Part shown: positions 35,219 through 44,756 of the stretch, one piece after another
Layout of the letters: every line of letters starts with the position of its first letter
Position numbering within the stretch: the first letter of the stretch is position 1
Source: DASQMT01 sp963839615
GTDB taxonomy: Bacteria > Actinomycetota > Thermoleophilia > Solirubrobacterales > Solirubrobacteraceae
NCBI GenBank assembly: GCA_963839615.1
Contig: CAWIVY010000010.1
Span: 62,001 to 126,000 of the forward strand
Direction: 5' to 3'
DNA: 64,000 bases
Program-made: the position numbers and the translations under genes
Notes under the pieces: generated by a model
What the model was told of the DNA's origin: nothing
Seen by the model: only the letters and a program-made list of their open reading frames with translations
Database searches by the model: none

Positions 35219-36097
35219 ATGAACGGCACCTTGCTCGCCGCGGCCTCGGGTGTCGGATTCGGGCTGTTCCAGACGACGAACGCCCGCGCCGTGCGCGCGG
35301 CCGAGGATCCGTTTGCCTCGACGCTCGTCCAGATCGGCGTCGCGACGCTCGCGCTCATCCTCCTCTCGCTCGCCACGGGCGAGCTCGCCGACGCGTCGGA
35401 CGCGCCGCTGTGGGCGCTGGGCGACTTCGCGCTTGCGGGACTGCTGCACTTCCTGGCCGGCTGGTCGCTGCTGAACGCCAGCCAGCAGCGGATCGGCGCG
35501 GCGCGGACGAGTCCCTTGCTTATCACCGTCCCCGTCTTCGGGGTGGTCATCGCCGCGGTGACGATCGGACAGCTGCCGGGCGCGATCGCACTCGGCGCGA
35601 TCGCCCTGATGTGCGCGGGAGCATGGGTCGTCGCCGTCCGCGGCGGTGTCGAGAGCCCGCGCCTCGCGGACGCCCTGCCCGCGCTCGGGTGCGCGTTCCT
35701 GTGGGCGCTGAGCCCGATCTTCATCCTGCGTGGGCTCGAGGGCTTCGACTCGCCGCTGATCGGGTTGACGGTCGGCCTGGTTGTCTCCGTCGCGGTGTTC
35801 GTGCCGTGCTACGCGATCTGGCGCGGGCGCGGTCGGGCATGGACCGCCGTCACGGGAGCCGCGGGCACGCTCAAGCTGGTCGCCGGCCTGCTCGTCGGCA
35901 TGTCGACCTGGTGGCGGTGGGCCGCACTGGAGGACGCATCGGTCGGGGTCGTGCTCGCGCTGGGCCTCTTGTCGGTCCCCGTGGTGCTGCTGCTCGCGCC
36001 CATCGTCGCCGGACGCCACCGCGAGAACGTGACCGCAGGGCTCTGGGCGGGGGCCGGGCTGGTCGTCGCGGGCGCCCTCATCCTGGTGGTCGCGTGA
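35219..36097 (+). CDS. EamA/DMT-family transporter
   Basis: This 292-residue protein has about ten hydrophobic helices in two EamA repeats (VGFGLFQTTNARAVRAAEDP ... GAIALMCAGAWVVAVRGG, and ALGCAFLWALSPIFILRGLE ... LVVAGALILVVA). Members move small metabolites, often outward. In this operon it may export an intermediate or add a second route for the substrate. It follows the LivF-like gene by 7 bp, and its stop overlaps the GTG of the amidohydrolase gene. Confidence 0.8.
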   Translation: MNGTLLAAASGVGFGLFQTTNARAVRAAEDPFASTLVQIGVATLALILLSLATGELADASDAPLWALGDFALAGLLHFLAGWSLLNASQQRIGAARTSPLLITVPVFGVVIAAVTIGQLPGAIALGAIALMCAGAWVVAVRGGVESPRLADALPALGCAFLWALSPIFILRGLEGFDSPLIGLTVGLVVSVAVFVPCYAIWRGRGRAWTAVTGAAGTLKLVAGLLVGMSTWWRWAALEDASVGVVLALGLLSVPVVLLLAPIVAGRHRENVTAGLWAGAGLVVAGALILVVA

Positions 36098-37098
36098 GCC
36101 TTGTCATCGACGCGCACGCGCACGTGATCGTGCCCGAGATCACCCGTGACGCCGCGCCCGACGAGGCGTGGCGCCCGCGCGTGTGGCGCGAGGACGACCA
36201 CCAGGTCTTCGAGGTCGGAGGTCGCGAGGTCCGCTCCGCGCTACGCGAGTGGAGCGACCTCGAGCGCATCCTCGCCGACCAGGACGCGGCCGGCACCGAC
36301 ACGGTCGTGCTGTCGCCGCTCGTGCTCCTGCTCGCGTACGGCGCCGACCCGGAGGAGGGCCTGCGGCGCTGCCGGATCCAGAACGAGGGACTCGCGCGCC
36401 TGGTCCATGAGGGAGCCGGCCGCGTGGCCGCGCTCGGCGCCGTGCCGCTGCAGGATCCCGGCCTCGCCGCGACCGAGCTCCGCGCGCTGATGGGCGACGG
36501 CGTCCTGCGCGGCGTCGAGGTCGCCGCGAGCGTGAACGGCCGTTTCCTCGGCGATGACGCGTTCGAGCCCTTCTGGGCCGCGGCGGAGGAGACCGGCGCG
36601 TTCATCTTCATCCACCCGGCCACGCGCGGGTTCGACGCGCCCGTGTTCGGCGAGCACTACCTCTGGAACGCCGTCGGGAACCCGCTCGAGACGACGGTGA
36701 CCGCCGCGCACCTCGTCATGACCGGGACGATGGAGCGCCATCCGGGGCTCAAGCTCCTGCTCGCCCACGGCGGCGGGGCGATCCTCGCCCTGCGCGGGCG
36801 GCTGCGCCACGCCCACTCGTTCCAGCCGCAGGCGCGCTCGCGGCTGCGCGAGTCGCCGGAGGAGTCGCTGCGGCGCTTCCACTACGACACCGTCGTCCAC
36901 GATCCCGGCCTGCTGCGGCAGCTCGTGGAGGCCGTCGGCGCCGACCGCGTGCTGTGCGGTTCCGACCACCCGTTCGACATGGGGGACCTGCGCCCGGCCG
37001 ACAGCGTGCGGGCGGCGGGGCTGCCTGCGGCCGAGCAAGCAGCGGTCCTTGGCGGCAACGCCGCGCGACTGCTCGCGCTGGAGGTGCCATCGCGATGA
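36094..37098 (+). CDS. ACMSD-type amidohydrolase/decarboxylase
   Basis: This 334-residue amidohydrolase_2 protein starts at GTG 36094. The metal-binding N-terminus is IDAHAHVIVPE (HxH), and FIHPATRGFD, LLAHGGGAILALRGRL and LCGSDHPFDMGD supply the later ligands (H, H, D). It is of the same superfamily as the PicC-like enzyme at 3.4 kb but clearly different in sequence. It probably decarboxylates or hydrolyses an intermediate of the LacI-controlled pathway. The substrate cannot be told from sequence. Confidence 0.82.
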   Translation: MSLVIDAHAHVIVPEITRDAAPDEAWRPRVWREDDHQVFEVGGREVRSALREWSDLERILADQDAAGTDTVVLSPLVLLLAYGADPEEGLRRCRIQNEGLARLVHEGAGRVAALGAVPLQDPGLAATELRALMGDGVLRGVEVAASVNGRFLGDDAFEPFWAAAEETGAFIFIHPATRGFDAPVFGEHYLWNAVGNPLETTVTAAHLVMTGTMERHPGLKLLLAHGGGAILALRGRLRHAHSFQPQARSRLRESPEESLRRFHYDTVVHDPGLLRQLVEAVGADRVLCGSDHPFDMGDLRPADSVRAAGLPAAEQAAVLGGNAARLLALEVPSR

Positions 37099-38684
37099 CC
37101 GCCACCACCGCGGACGTGGTCGTGGCGGGGGCCGGGCACAACTCGCTGATCACAGCCGCCTACGTCGCATTGTCCGGCCGCGAGGTCGTCGTCCTGGACG
37201 CGCGCGCCGTGCCGGGCGGCGGCGCCGCGTCGGAGGAGCTGATGTCACCCGGCTACCTGCTCGACTCGTGCTCGACCGGGCACACGCTGATCCAGACGAA
37301 CCCGCTGCTCGTCGACGACGAGCTGGGGCTGCTCGGCCGCTACGGCCTCGAGTACCTCATGCCCGATCCGTTCGCGCACGTCGCCTTTCCGGACGGGGAG
37401 CAGCTGACGGCCTGGCTCGACGTCGACCGCACCCAGGAGGAGATCGCGCGCTTCTCGAGGGCCGACGGACAGGCCTACCGGCGGCTGCTGGCGGACTACG
37501 ACGAGGTCAAGCACATCTTCGGCGCGGCCACCTTCACCCCGATCGGTTTCGGGCCGTCGCTCGACGAGCGCCTGCGCGAGCACCCGAAGGGCAACATCTG
37601 GCGGCGGCGCGCCGCGCTGTCGGCCTGGGACGTCGTGCGGCGCGAGTTCGAGGACCCGCACGTCCAGGCCTTCCTGCTCTGGCAGGCGTACCAGACGCTC
37701 GTGCCCATCGATGCGCCGGGCTCCGGGCCGCTGGCCTACTCGATCGTCTTCGGGCGCCAGCGGCGGAGCTGGACGCTGCCGCGCGGGGGCTCGGGCCGGC
37801 TCACCGACGCGCTCGTGGACTGCATCGAGGATCACGGCGGCACCGTCCTCTGCTCGCAGCGCGTCAACCGGCTCGTCGTCGAGGACGGCCGCTGCACCGG
37901 CGTCGAGACCGAGACGGGCGAGCGCTTCCTCGGGCGCGAGGCGGTGGTCTCGACGATCCACGTCAAGCATCTCGTGGACATGGCGCCCGCGGAGGCGTGG
38001 GGGGAGGACTTCCGCTACGGCGTCGAGACCTTCGACGTCGGCGTCCCGTGCAGCGCGACCTACCTCGCGACGACCGCCGCCCCGGAGTTCGCGACGCCGG
38101 ACGGGCCGCGCAGCGCGGTGTCGGCAGGCCTGGCGGGCTGGCCCCAGGACATGATCGACTTCGGCCGCGCGCTGCGCGACGGACGCTGGATCGAGGCCCC
38201 GGAGTGGGTGCTCGTCGCCACGCCGACCCTCTGCGACCCGTCGCGCGCGCCGGAAGGTCACCACACGGTCAAGCTGCTCGCGCCGCAGTCCTACGGCTTC
38301 GAGGAGCGGCGCGAGCAGCACGCCGATCGCATGCTGGACCGCGTACGTGCGGTGTGCCCCGGATTCACCGGCGACGTGATGCTCGAGCGGCTCGTCAAGA
38401 TGCCCGAGGACATCGAGCGCCAGAACGAGCACATGGTCGGAGGCACGTTCCACGGCGGCGACCGCACGCTGCCGCAGATCGGCGCGCTGCGGCCCGTGCC
38501 GGGCTGGGCGCAGCACCGGATGCCGATCGCCGGGCTCTACCAGACCGGCGGCACGACGCACCCGGGCGGTTCGATCACCGGCGGGCCGGGACGCAACGCC
38601 GCGATCGTGCTGCTCGCAGACCTGGGAACGACGATCGAGGAGGTGGTGTCGGGTGCCGGACGCCCGCGTGCAGGCCGCAGTTGA
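37095..38684 (+). CDS. Phytoene-dehydrogenase-like FAD oxidoreductase
   Basis: This 529-residue flavoprotein of the phytoene desaturase/amine oxidase superfamily has a dinucleotide-binding N-terminus ADVVVAGAGHNSLITAAYVA with VVVLDARAVPGGGAASEEL. The C-terminal FAD segment is GLYQTGGTTHPGGSITGGPG. No carotenoid genes are nearby. Among Mo hydroxylase and hydrolase genes it more likely oxidises a saturated ring or amine of the pathway substrate. ATG 37095 overlaps the previous stop, and its 3' end overlaps the next gene by 32 bp. Confidence 0.82.
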   Translation: MTATTADVVVAGAGHNSLITAAYVALSGREVVVLDARAVPGGGAASEELMSPGYLLDSCSTGHTLIQTNPLLVDDELGLLGRYGLEYLMPDPFAHVAFPDGEQLTAWLDVDRTQEEIARFSRADGQAYRRLLADYDEVKHIFGAATFTPIGFGPSLDERLREHPKGNIWRRRAALSAWDVVRREFEDPHVQAFLLWQAYQTLVPIDAPGSGPLAYSIVFGRQRRSWTLPRGGSGRLTDALVDCIEDHGGTVLCSQRVNRLVVEDGRCTGVETETGERFLGREAVVSTIHVKHLVDMAPAEAWGEDFRYGVETFDVGVPCSATYLATTAAPEFATPDGPRSAVSAGLAGWPQDMIDFGRALRDGRWIEAPEWVLVATPTLCDPSRAPEGHHTVKLLAPQSYGFEERREQHADRMLDRVRAVCPGFTGDVMLERLVKMPEDIERQNEHMVGGTFHGGDRTLPQIGALRPVPGWAQHRMPIAGLYQTGGTTHPGGSITGGPGRNAAIVLLADLGTTIEEVVSGAGRPRAGRS

Positions 38685-39729
38685 CAACTGGGGCTCGCGC
38701 ATGATCGCGAACGGCGTCGACTACAACGACTTCCGGCGCGTCACGTCGTCGCTCGAGCGCTGGGACGACTGGCTGGACGCCTGGGAGACGACGGCCGACG
38801 GGCACCGCGAGGACGCCGAGCGGGCGCGCGAGGCGGGTCACGACATCACCGCCGGGGAGGCCTACGTGCGCGCGGCGGTCTGCCACCACTTCGCCAAGTT
38901 CGTCTGGGTCCTCGACATCGATCGCAACCGCGCCGCGACCGAGCAGGCGATCGCCGCGCTGGCCGCCGGCCACGCGCTGCTCGACCCGACCGCCGAGCGG
39001 CTCGAGGCGCCGCTCGACGGCGCCCACCTCGCCGCGAACCTGCGCCGCCCGCGCGGCGTCGAGCGCCCGCCGCTGATCGTGCTGATCCCCGGGCTGGACT
39101 CGACGAAGGAGGAGTTCTTCCACTGGGAGCGCGTCTTCCTCGAGCGCGGCATGGCGACGGTCTCGCTGGACGGCCCCGGCCAGGGAGAGTCGGGCTTCGC
39201 GCTCGACATCCGGCCCGACTACGAGGTGGCGGTCGCCGCCCTGCTCGACGTGCTGGCCGGGCGGGACGACATCGACCTCGATCGCGTCGGCGCCGCGGGC
39301 GTCAGCATGGGCGGCTACTACGCGCCGCGGGCGGCCGCGTTCGAGCCCCGGATCAGAGCCGTCGCCGGGATCAGCGGGCCTTACGACATGAGCGCCAACT
39401 GGGACAACCTGCCGTCGCTCACGCGCGCGACGCTCCAGCACCACACCGGCGCGTCGTCGCCGGAGGAGGCGCGTGCCAGGGCGGCCGAGCTCAACCTGGC
39501 CGGCGTGGCCGAGCGCGTCGCCCAGCCGGCGCTGATCGTCACGGGCAAGCTCGACCGCCTGATCCCCTGGCAGGACACGAAGCGGATCGCCGACGAGATC
39601 CCGCACGCCGAATGGGTCCTCTACGAGCACGGCACCCACGTCTGCAACAACCTGCCGTTCCGCTACCGCCCGCTCGTCGCCGACTGGATGGCCGAGCAGC
39701 TCGCGAAGGTGGGTCAGCTCGCGGCATGA
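38653..39729 (+). CDS. Alpha/beta hydrolase resembling 2,6-dihydroxypseudooxynicotine hydrolase
   Basis: This 358-residue protein has an N-terminal helical cap (VDYNDFRRVTSSLERWDDWL, AYVRAAVCHHFAKFVWVLD) and a C-terminal alpha/beta hydrolase fold with nucleophile motif GVSMGGYYAPR, IVTGKLDRLIPW (Asp) and EHGTHVCNN (His). This domain order and length match the C-C hydrolase of the Arthrobacter nicotine pathway and FrsA-like esterases. A C-C or amide-cleaving step on a ring-derived ketone is a reasonable guess. It starts at GTG 38653 inside the end of the FAD gene. Confidence 0.75.
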   Translation: MPDARVQAAVDNWGSRMIANGVDYNDFRRVTSSLERWDDWLDAWETTADGHREDAERAREAGHDITAGEAYVRAAVCHHFAKFVWVLDIDRNRAATEQAIAALAAGHALLDPTAERLEAPLDGAHLAANLRRPRGVERPPLIVLIPGLDSTKEEFFHWERVFLERGMATVSLDGPGQGESGFALDIRPDYEVAVAALLDVLAGRDDIDLDRVGAAGVSMGGYYAPRAAAFEPRIRAVAGISGPYDMSANWDNLPSLTRATLQHHTGASSPEEARARAAELNLAGVAERVAQPALIVTGKLDRLIPWQDTKRIADEIPHAEWVLYEHGTHVCNNLPFRYRPLVADWMAEQLAKVGQLAA

Positions 39730-40703
39730 GCGCCGGCGTCGCGCTGATCGGCACCGGCCGCTGGGGAGCGCAGCTCGCCGCCGCGGCCGAGCGCGCTGGG
39801 TTGCGGCTCGTCACCTGCTTCGCGCGTGATGAGGCGGCGCGGTGCGAGTTCGCCGCCCGGCTCGGCTGCGAGGCGGCGGCGTCCGCCGAGGCCGCGATCG
39901 CGCATCCCGACGTGGAGGGCGTCCTGATCGTCACGCCCAACGACGTCCACGCCGAGCACGCGATCGCGGCGGCCGAGCACGGCCGCCACGTGTTCGTGGA
40001 GAAGCCGATCGCCGACACGATCGAGGCCGCCGAGCGCATGCGCGACGCCTGCGAGCGCGCGGGTGTGACGCTGGCGGTCGGCCATGGCTTCCGCCGCTTG
40101 GGCGCCGCCCGGCGCGTCCGCGAGCTGATCGACGCGGGCGACCTCGGGCGCGTCGTGCTCGCCGAGGCGACCTTCTCGCTGCCCGGCAGCTTCCCGCCGC
40201 AGGCGTGGCGCGCGCAGCGCCGGCGCAACCGCGGCGGGCCGCTGATGCAGCTCGGCATCCACCACGTCGACACGCTCGCCTCATGGCTCGGGCCGGTCGA
40301 GCGCGCGACGGGGCGGTTCGCGCACGTCGCGACCGACGTGGACATCGACGACGTCGGCGTGGTCTGCCTCGAGTTCGCCTCCGGCGCGCTCGGCGCCGTC
40401 ACCGGCAGCTACGTGTCGCCGAAGACGCTGGCGCTGCGCCTGCAGGGGACCGAGGCCGTGCTGGAGTACCGCACGGACTTCTCCGTCTGGCCGGACGCGC
40501 GGGCGCTCGATCGGGTGACGGAGCTGACGCTCGGCGGCGAGGCGGTGGCGTTCGAGGAGCGCGACATGCTGGCCGAGGAGCTGGCCGAGTTCGGCCGTTG
40601 CGCGCGCGACGGCGCCGTTCCCGAGACCGGCGCCGAGCAGGGCATCCACGCCCTGCGGGTCGTCCTCGACGCGCTGGAGTCATCGGCGCCGGCGCGGCTG
40701 TGA
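39726..40703 (+). CDS. Gfo/Idh/MocA-family oxidoreductase
   Basis: This 325-residue protein has an NAD-binding Rossmann N-terminus ALIGTGRWGAQLAAAAERAG and the family motif HVFVEKPIADTIEAAERM (EKP). The C-terminal substrate domain follows with QLGIHHVDTLASWLGPVERA, whose His is near the active site. It oxidises or reduces an alcohol/keto or imine group. ATG 39726 overlaps the hydrolase stop, and its TGA overlaps the GTG of the Mo-hydroxylase gene. Confidence 0.83.
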   Translation: MSAGVALIGTGRWGAQLAAAAERAGLRLVTCFARDEAARCEFAARLGCEAAASAEAAIAHPDVEGVLIVTPNDVHAEHAIAAAEHGRHVFVEKPIADTIEAAERMRDACERAGVTLAVGHGFRRLGAARRVRELIDAGDLGRVVLAEATFSLPGSFPPQAWRAQRRRNRGGPLMQLGIHHVDTLASWLGPVERATGRFAHVATDVDIDDVGVVCLEFASGALGAVTGSYVSPKTLALRLQGTEAVLEYRTDFSVWPDARALDRVTELTLGGEAVAFEERDMLAEELAEFGRCARDGAVPETGAEQGIHALRVVLDALESSAPARL

Positions 40704-42919
40704 GCGGTGGCAAGCTCGTGGGAGCGCCCGTGGCGCGCCGCGAGGACGCGCGGATCCTGCGCGGCCGCACGCGCTACCTCGACGACATCGAGCTCCCGCG
40801 CCAGGCGCACGCTGCGTTCGTCCGCAGCATCCACGCGCGCGCACGCGTGACGGCTGTGCGCGCGCCGGAGGCGGCGGACGGGCTGGTCGCCGTGCTCACC
40901 GGGGAGGACCTGGGCGGCCGCGTGCGACCGTTCCCGGTCCAGACGCCGGACGGCGCCACCGTGGCCGCGGCGGGACACCCGGTCCTGGCGGGCGGCGAGG
41001 TCCGCTACGCCGGCGAGCCGATCGCGCTCGTCGTGGCCGAGTCGCGCGCGCTCGCCGAGGACGCGGCCGAGCTCGTCGAGGTCGACTACGAGCCGTACGC
41101 CGCCGTGACGGATCCGCGCGCCGCCGGCGAGCGGCTGCTCGAGTGGTCGCGGACGGCCGGCGACGTCGACGGCGCATTCGGGCGCGCGGCCCACGTCGTG
41201 CGCGGCGCTTACGGCGTGCCGAGGCTGGTCGCGGCGCCGATGGAGACGCGCGGGGCGATCGCCGCGCACGACCCCGGCACCGATCGGCTGACGATCTGGT
41301 GCTCGGCCCAGGACCCGCACCGGCCGCTGGCCCAGCTCGCCCACGTCCTCGGCCGCCCCGACGACACGATCCGTGTCGTCGTCCCCGACGTGGGAGGCGC
41401 GTTCGGCAGCAAGGGCGTCGTCGGCGCCGAGGTGGCCGCGATCGCCGTCGCCGCGATCGACCTCGGGCGGCCCGTGAAGTGGGCGGAGGACCGGCTCGAG
41501 AACTTCCAGGCCGCCTACCAGGGGCGGGGGATGGAGGGGGAGGTCGAGCTGGCGCTCGACGCCGACGGCCGCATGCTGGCGCTGCGCGCCCGGCTCTGGG
41601 CGGACCTCGGCGCCTACCTCTACAGCACCACGGCGATCCCGCCGCACACCGCCGCGATGCTGATGTGCGGGGTGTACGACATCGGCGCGGCGGAGGTCGA
41701 GCTGATCGGCGCGCGCACGAACAAGGTGCCCACAGGGCCGTACCGCGGCGCCGGCCGGCCGGAGGCGGCCTACTTCCTCGAGCGCGCGGTCGACGACGCC
41801 GCGCGCGCCATCGGCATCGACCGCGTCGAGCTGCGCCGGCGCAACCTCGTCCGCACGTTCCCGCACCGGACGCCGCTCGGGTGGACCTACGACTCCGGCG
41901 ACTATGACCGCTGCCTGGATCTCGCGCTCGAACTGGCGGCCGAGGCGCCGCGCGGGCGGCGCGCGCGGCGTGACGGGGACCGGCTTGGCGATGTACGTGG
42001 AGCGCGCCGGCGGCCTGTGGGAGAGCGCGGAGGCGACCGTCGAGCCGAGCGGCCGCGTGGTCATTCGCAGCGGCTCCTCGCCGCACGGGCAGGGACACGA
42101 GACGACGTTCGCGCAGATCGCGGCCGACCGGCTCGGCGTGGCGATCGACGACGTCGTGCTGCGCTTCGGCGACACGGCGGAGGTCCCGCGCGGCATCGGC
42201 ACTTTCGCGAGCCGCTCGACGGCGATGGGCGGTTCCGCGATCGTGGTCGCGCTGGACCGGATCGTGGCACGCGCCGGCGTCCTGGCCGCACACCTGCTCG
42301 ACGCCGACGAGGACGCGGTGACCTGGGCCGGCGGGGCGTTCACGGGTCCCGGCGGCGCTACGGTCTCGCTCGCGGAAGTGGCGGCGGCCGCCTACCAGCC
42401 GGCCAGGCTTCCGGCCGGCGCGGACGTCGGCCTGCAGGCCTCGGCGCGCTTCCGCTCGCCGCTCGTCTTCTCCTCGGGCGCCTACGTCGCGACGCGTCGA
42501 GATCGACGCCGAGACCGGCATCCTGCGCATCCTGCACCTCGCCGCGGTCGACGACGGCGGCACGTGGTCGAACCCGCTGCTGGCGCACGGTCAGGTCGCT
42601 CGGCGGGATCGCGCAGGGGCTGGGCGAGTGCCTCGTCGAGGAGGCCGTCCATGACGAGAACGGCCAGCTGCGGACGGCGTCGTTCGCCGACTACAGCCTG
42701 CTGACGGCGGCGGAGATGCCGGCACTGGCGATCGGCGTCGTGGAGACGCCCTCGCCGCACAACCCGCTGGGCGCGAAGGGGCTCGGCGAGGGCGGCGCGA
42801 TCGGCTCGCTTCCCGCAGTGACGAACGCGGTCGCCGATGCGCTCGGCGGCCGCCACGTCGATCCGCCGTTCACCGAGGAGAAGCTGTGGCGGGCGCTGAG
42901 GGAGGTCGCCGGGACATGA
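40700..42919 (+). CDS. CoxL-like molybdenum hydroxylase large subunit, frameshifted
   Basis: This large molybdopterin subunit of about 739 residues starts at GTG 40700 (VSGGKLVGAPVARREDARIL). VVPDVGGAFGSKGVVGAEVA, GPYRGAGRPEAAYFLERAVD, SGSSPHGQGHETTFAQIAAD and GAKGLGEGGAIGSLPAVTNA are the Mo-site elements in order. The active-site loop lacks the Cys of true CO dehydrogenase, so it is a hydroxylase for an organic substrate. The frame is broken near 41950, where a few residues may also be lost, and by single extra bases near 42493 and 42596. Its partner subunits follow after an intervening CoxG-like gene. Confidence 0.82.
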   Translation: MSGGKLVGAPVARREDARILRGRTRYLDDIELPRQAHAAFVRSIHARARVTAVRAPEAADGLVAVLTGEDLGGRVRPFPVQTPDGATVAAAGHPVLAGGEVRYAGEPIALVVAESRALAEDAAELVEVDYEPYAAVTDPRAAGERLLEWSRTAGDVDGAFGRAAHVVRGAYGVPRLVAAPMETRGAIAAHDPGTDRLTIWCSAQDPHRPLAQLAHVLGRPDDTIRVVVPDVGGAFGSKGVVGAEVAAIAVAAIDLGRPVKWAEDRLENFQAAYQGRGMEGEVELALDADGRMLALRARLWADLGAYLYSTTAIPPHTAAMLMCGVYDIGAAEVELIGARTNKVPTGPYRGAGRPEAAYFLERAVDDAARAIGIDRVELRRRNLVRTFPHRTPLGWTYDSGDYDRCLDLALELAAEAPRGRRARRDGDRLGDVRGARRRPVGERGGDRRAERPRGHSQRLLAARAGTRDDVRADRGRPARRGDRRRRAALRRHGGGPARHRHFREPLDGDGRFRDRGRAGPDRGTRRRPGRTPARRRRGRGDLGRRGVHGSRRRYGLARGSGGGRLPAGQASGRRGRRPAGLGALPLAARLLLGRLRRDASRSTPRPASCASCTSPRSTTAARGRTRCWRTVRSLGGIAQGLGECLVEEAVHDENGQLRTASFADYSLLTAAEMPALAIGVVETPSPHNPLGAKGLGEGGAIGSLPAVTNAVADALGGRHVDPPFTEEKLWRALREVAGT

Positions 42920-43500
42920 AGCTACGCAACGAGTTCGAGGTCGGCGCACCGCTCGAGCGGACGTGGGACACGCTGCAGGACGTCGCGCGAATCGCCCGCG
43001 CGCTGCCCGGCGCGACGATCGAGCCGGAGGCCGAGGGCGGCGCCTGGCGGGGGCGGATGAAGGTCAAGCTCGGCCCGGTGACCACGGAGTACACCGGCAC
43101 CGCCCGCATCCAGGACGCCGACGAGGACGACCGCGTCGTCAGCTACCGCGTCGAGGGGCGAGAGGTGCGCGGGCAGGGCAGCGCGGCCGCGACGATCACC
43201 GCGCGGCTCGCGCAGGCGGACGGCCGCACGCAGGTCGTCGTCGAGACCGACATGCAGATCACCGGTCGCCAGGCGCAGCTCGGGCGCGGCCTGATGGAGG
43301 ACGTCGCCGGCGCCGATGCTCGGCCGAGTTCGCCGGACGGCTGGAGGCGGAGCTGCGCGGCGAGCCCGCGCCGGTCGGCGCCGACGCCGCGCTCGACGTC
43401 AGCGCCGCGGTGCGAGGGCCGCTGCTCGAGCGCGCGGGACTGGTGCTCGCCGGCCGTGCTCGCGGGCGTCGCGCTCGGCCGGGTGGTCTGGCGGCGATGA
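42916..43500 (+). CDS. CoxG-like SRPBCC protein, frameshifted
   Basis: This CoxG-family protein of about 194 residues begins MKLRNEFEVGAPLERTWDTL, with ALPGATIEPEAEGGAWRGR, VKLGPVTTEYTGTARI and TGRQAQLGRGLMEDVAG as in the copy at 8.45 kb. Extra bases near 43310, 43320 and 43453 interrupt the C-terminal part; joined, it continues AEFAGRLEAELRGEPAPVGA and ends in a hydrophobic helix (AGVLAGVALGRVVWRR) that could anchor it in the membrane. It lies inside the Mo-hydroxylase operon and probably aids its maturation or membrane binding. Confidence 0.78.
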   Translation: MKLRNEFEVGAPLERTWDTLQDVARIARALPGATIEPEAEGGAWRGRMKVKLGPVTTEYTGTARIQDADEDDRVVSYRVEGREVRGQGSAAATITARLAQADGRTQVVVETDMQITGRQAQLGRGLMEDVAGADARPSSPDGWRRSCAASPRRSAPTPRSTSAPRCEGRCSSARDWCSPAVLAGVALGRVVWRR

Positions 43501-44299
43501 AGCCGGCGCCGTTCGCGCTACGAGGCGCCGCGCAGCATCGACGCGGCGCTCGCGCTGCTCGGGGAGGACGCGAAGGTGCTCGCCGGCGGGCAGAGCCTCG
43601 TGCCGATCATGAACTTCCGCCTCGCGCGCCCGGCGAAGCTCGTCGACGTCAACCGCGATCGAGGGCCTGGCGTACGTGCGCCGGCGCGGTGGCGCGCTGC
43701 GCATCGGCGCGCTCACGCGCCACGCGACGCTCGAGCGCTCCGACCTCGTCGCGCAGCGCTGGCCGCTGCTGCGCCAGGCCGTGCGGCACGTGGGCCATCC
43801 GCAGATCCGCTCGCGCGGCACGATCGGCGGCTCGTGCGCGCACGCCGATCCCGACCGCCGAGCTGCCGGTCGCGTTGACGGCGCTCGGACGCGCGCTTCC
43901 ACGTGCGCGCGGCGCGCGGGCTCGCGCGTGCTCGATGCGCCGCGAGTTCTTCGTCTCGCATCTCACCACCGCGCTGCGCGACGACGAATTGCTGGTCGAG
44001 ATCGAGGTGCCCGCGCTGCCCGCCGGCGCGAGGACCGGGTTCGCGGAGCACGCCCGCACGCACGGCGACTGGGCGCTCGCGGGCGCAGCCGCCGTCGTCG
44101 CGCCGGGACACGCGTCGATCGCGCTGCTCGGCGCGGCTCCGACGCCGCTGCGCGCGGCCGAGGCCGAGGCCGCGCTGCGTCGCGGGCGCCGGCGCGGGCG
44201 AGGCCGCGCGGATCGCGGGCGCGCTCGTCGACGACGAGTGGCGAGCGGCGCTGACTGACGGCGCTCGTGCGGCGCGCGCTCGAGGAGGCCGGCGCGTGA
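43497..44299 (+). CDS. CoxM-like FAD-binding medium subunit, heavily frameshifted
   Basis: This FAD subunit of about 260-265 residues starts at ATG 43497, overlapping the CoxG stop. Pieces in order are LAGGQSLVPIMNFRLARPAK, VRHVGHPQIRSRGTIGGSCA, REFFVSHLTTALRDDELLVE and HGDWALAGAAAVVAPGHAS. About nine single-base insertions (near 43517, 43656, 43852, 43895, 43915, 43933, 44186, 44255) separate them, while the local protein sequence between breaks is well conserved. This density in 0.8 kb without any stop-causing substitution argues for poor sequence quality here. Confidence 0.72.
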
Positions 44300-44756
44300 A
44301 GATCCGCGTCGAGGTCAACGGGCGGCTGCACGACGCGGACGTCGAGCCGCGCACGCTGCTGTCCGACTTCCTGCGCCATCGAGCTCGGGCTGACCGGCAC
44401 GCACGTCGGCTGCGAGCACGGCGTCTGCGGGGCGTGCACCGTGCAGGTGGACGACGCGCCCGTGCGCTCGTGCCTGATGTTCGCCGTGCAGGCCGACGGG
44501 CGGTCGGTGCGCACCGTGGAGGCGCTCGTCCGACGGAGAGCTGCAGCCGCTCCAGCGCGCGTTCCACGAGCACCACGCGCTGCAGTGCGGCTTCTGCACG
44601 TCCGGCTTCCTGATGTCGCTCGAGCCGTTCGTGCGCGACCGGCCGGAGGCGAGCGACGAGGAGATCCGCGCGGCGCTCGCCGGCAACCTGTGCCGCTGCA
44701 CGGGCTACGAGGGGATCGTCGCGGCGGTCCGCCAGGCGGCGCGCGACCGAGCATGA
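44296..44756 (+). CDS. CoxS-like 2Fe-2S small subunit, frameshifted
   Basis: This iron-sulfur subunit of about 152 residues starts at GTG 44296 (VKIRVEVNGRLHDADVEPRT). Cluster ligands are in HVGCEHGVCGACTVQ with RSC, and in LQCGFCTSG and LCRCTGYEG. Extra bases near 44379 (between LLSDFLRH and ELGLTGTHVG) and 44528 break the frame. It completes the L/M/S set of the second Mo hydroxylase. Its stop overlaps the ATG of the M24 gene. Confidence 0.8.

Noticed and set aside
37095..38684. Carotenoid (phytoene) desaturase
   Set aside because: Superfamily match only; there are no carotenoid genes nearby and it is embedded in a catabolic operon.
39842..42919. A 1025-residue plus-strand frame over the Gfo/Idh/MocA and CoxL genes
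   Set aside because: Arg/Ala/Gly-rich out-of-frame translation except for its last 100 residues, which belong to the frameshifted CoxL gene.
40700..44756. True aerobic CO dehydrogenase
   Set aside because: The subunit set and the CoxG gene suggest it, but the Mo-site loop is GPYRGAGRPE and lacks the Cys loop of CoxL form I enzymes.
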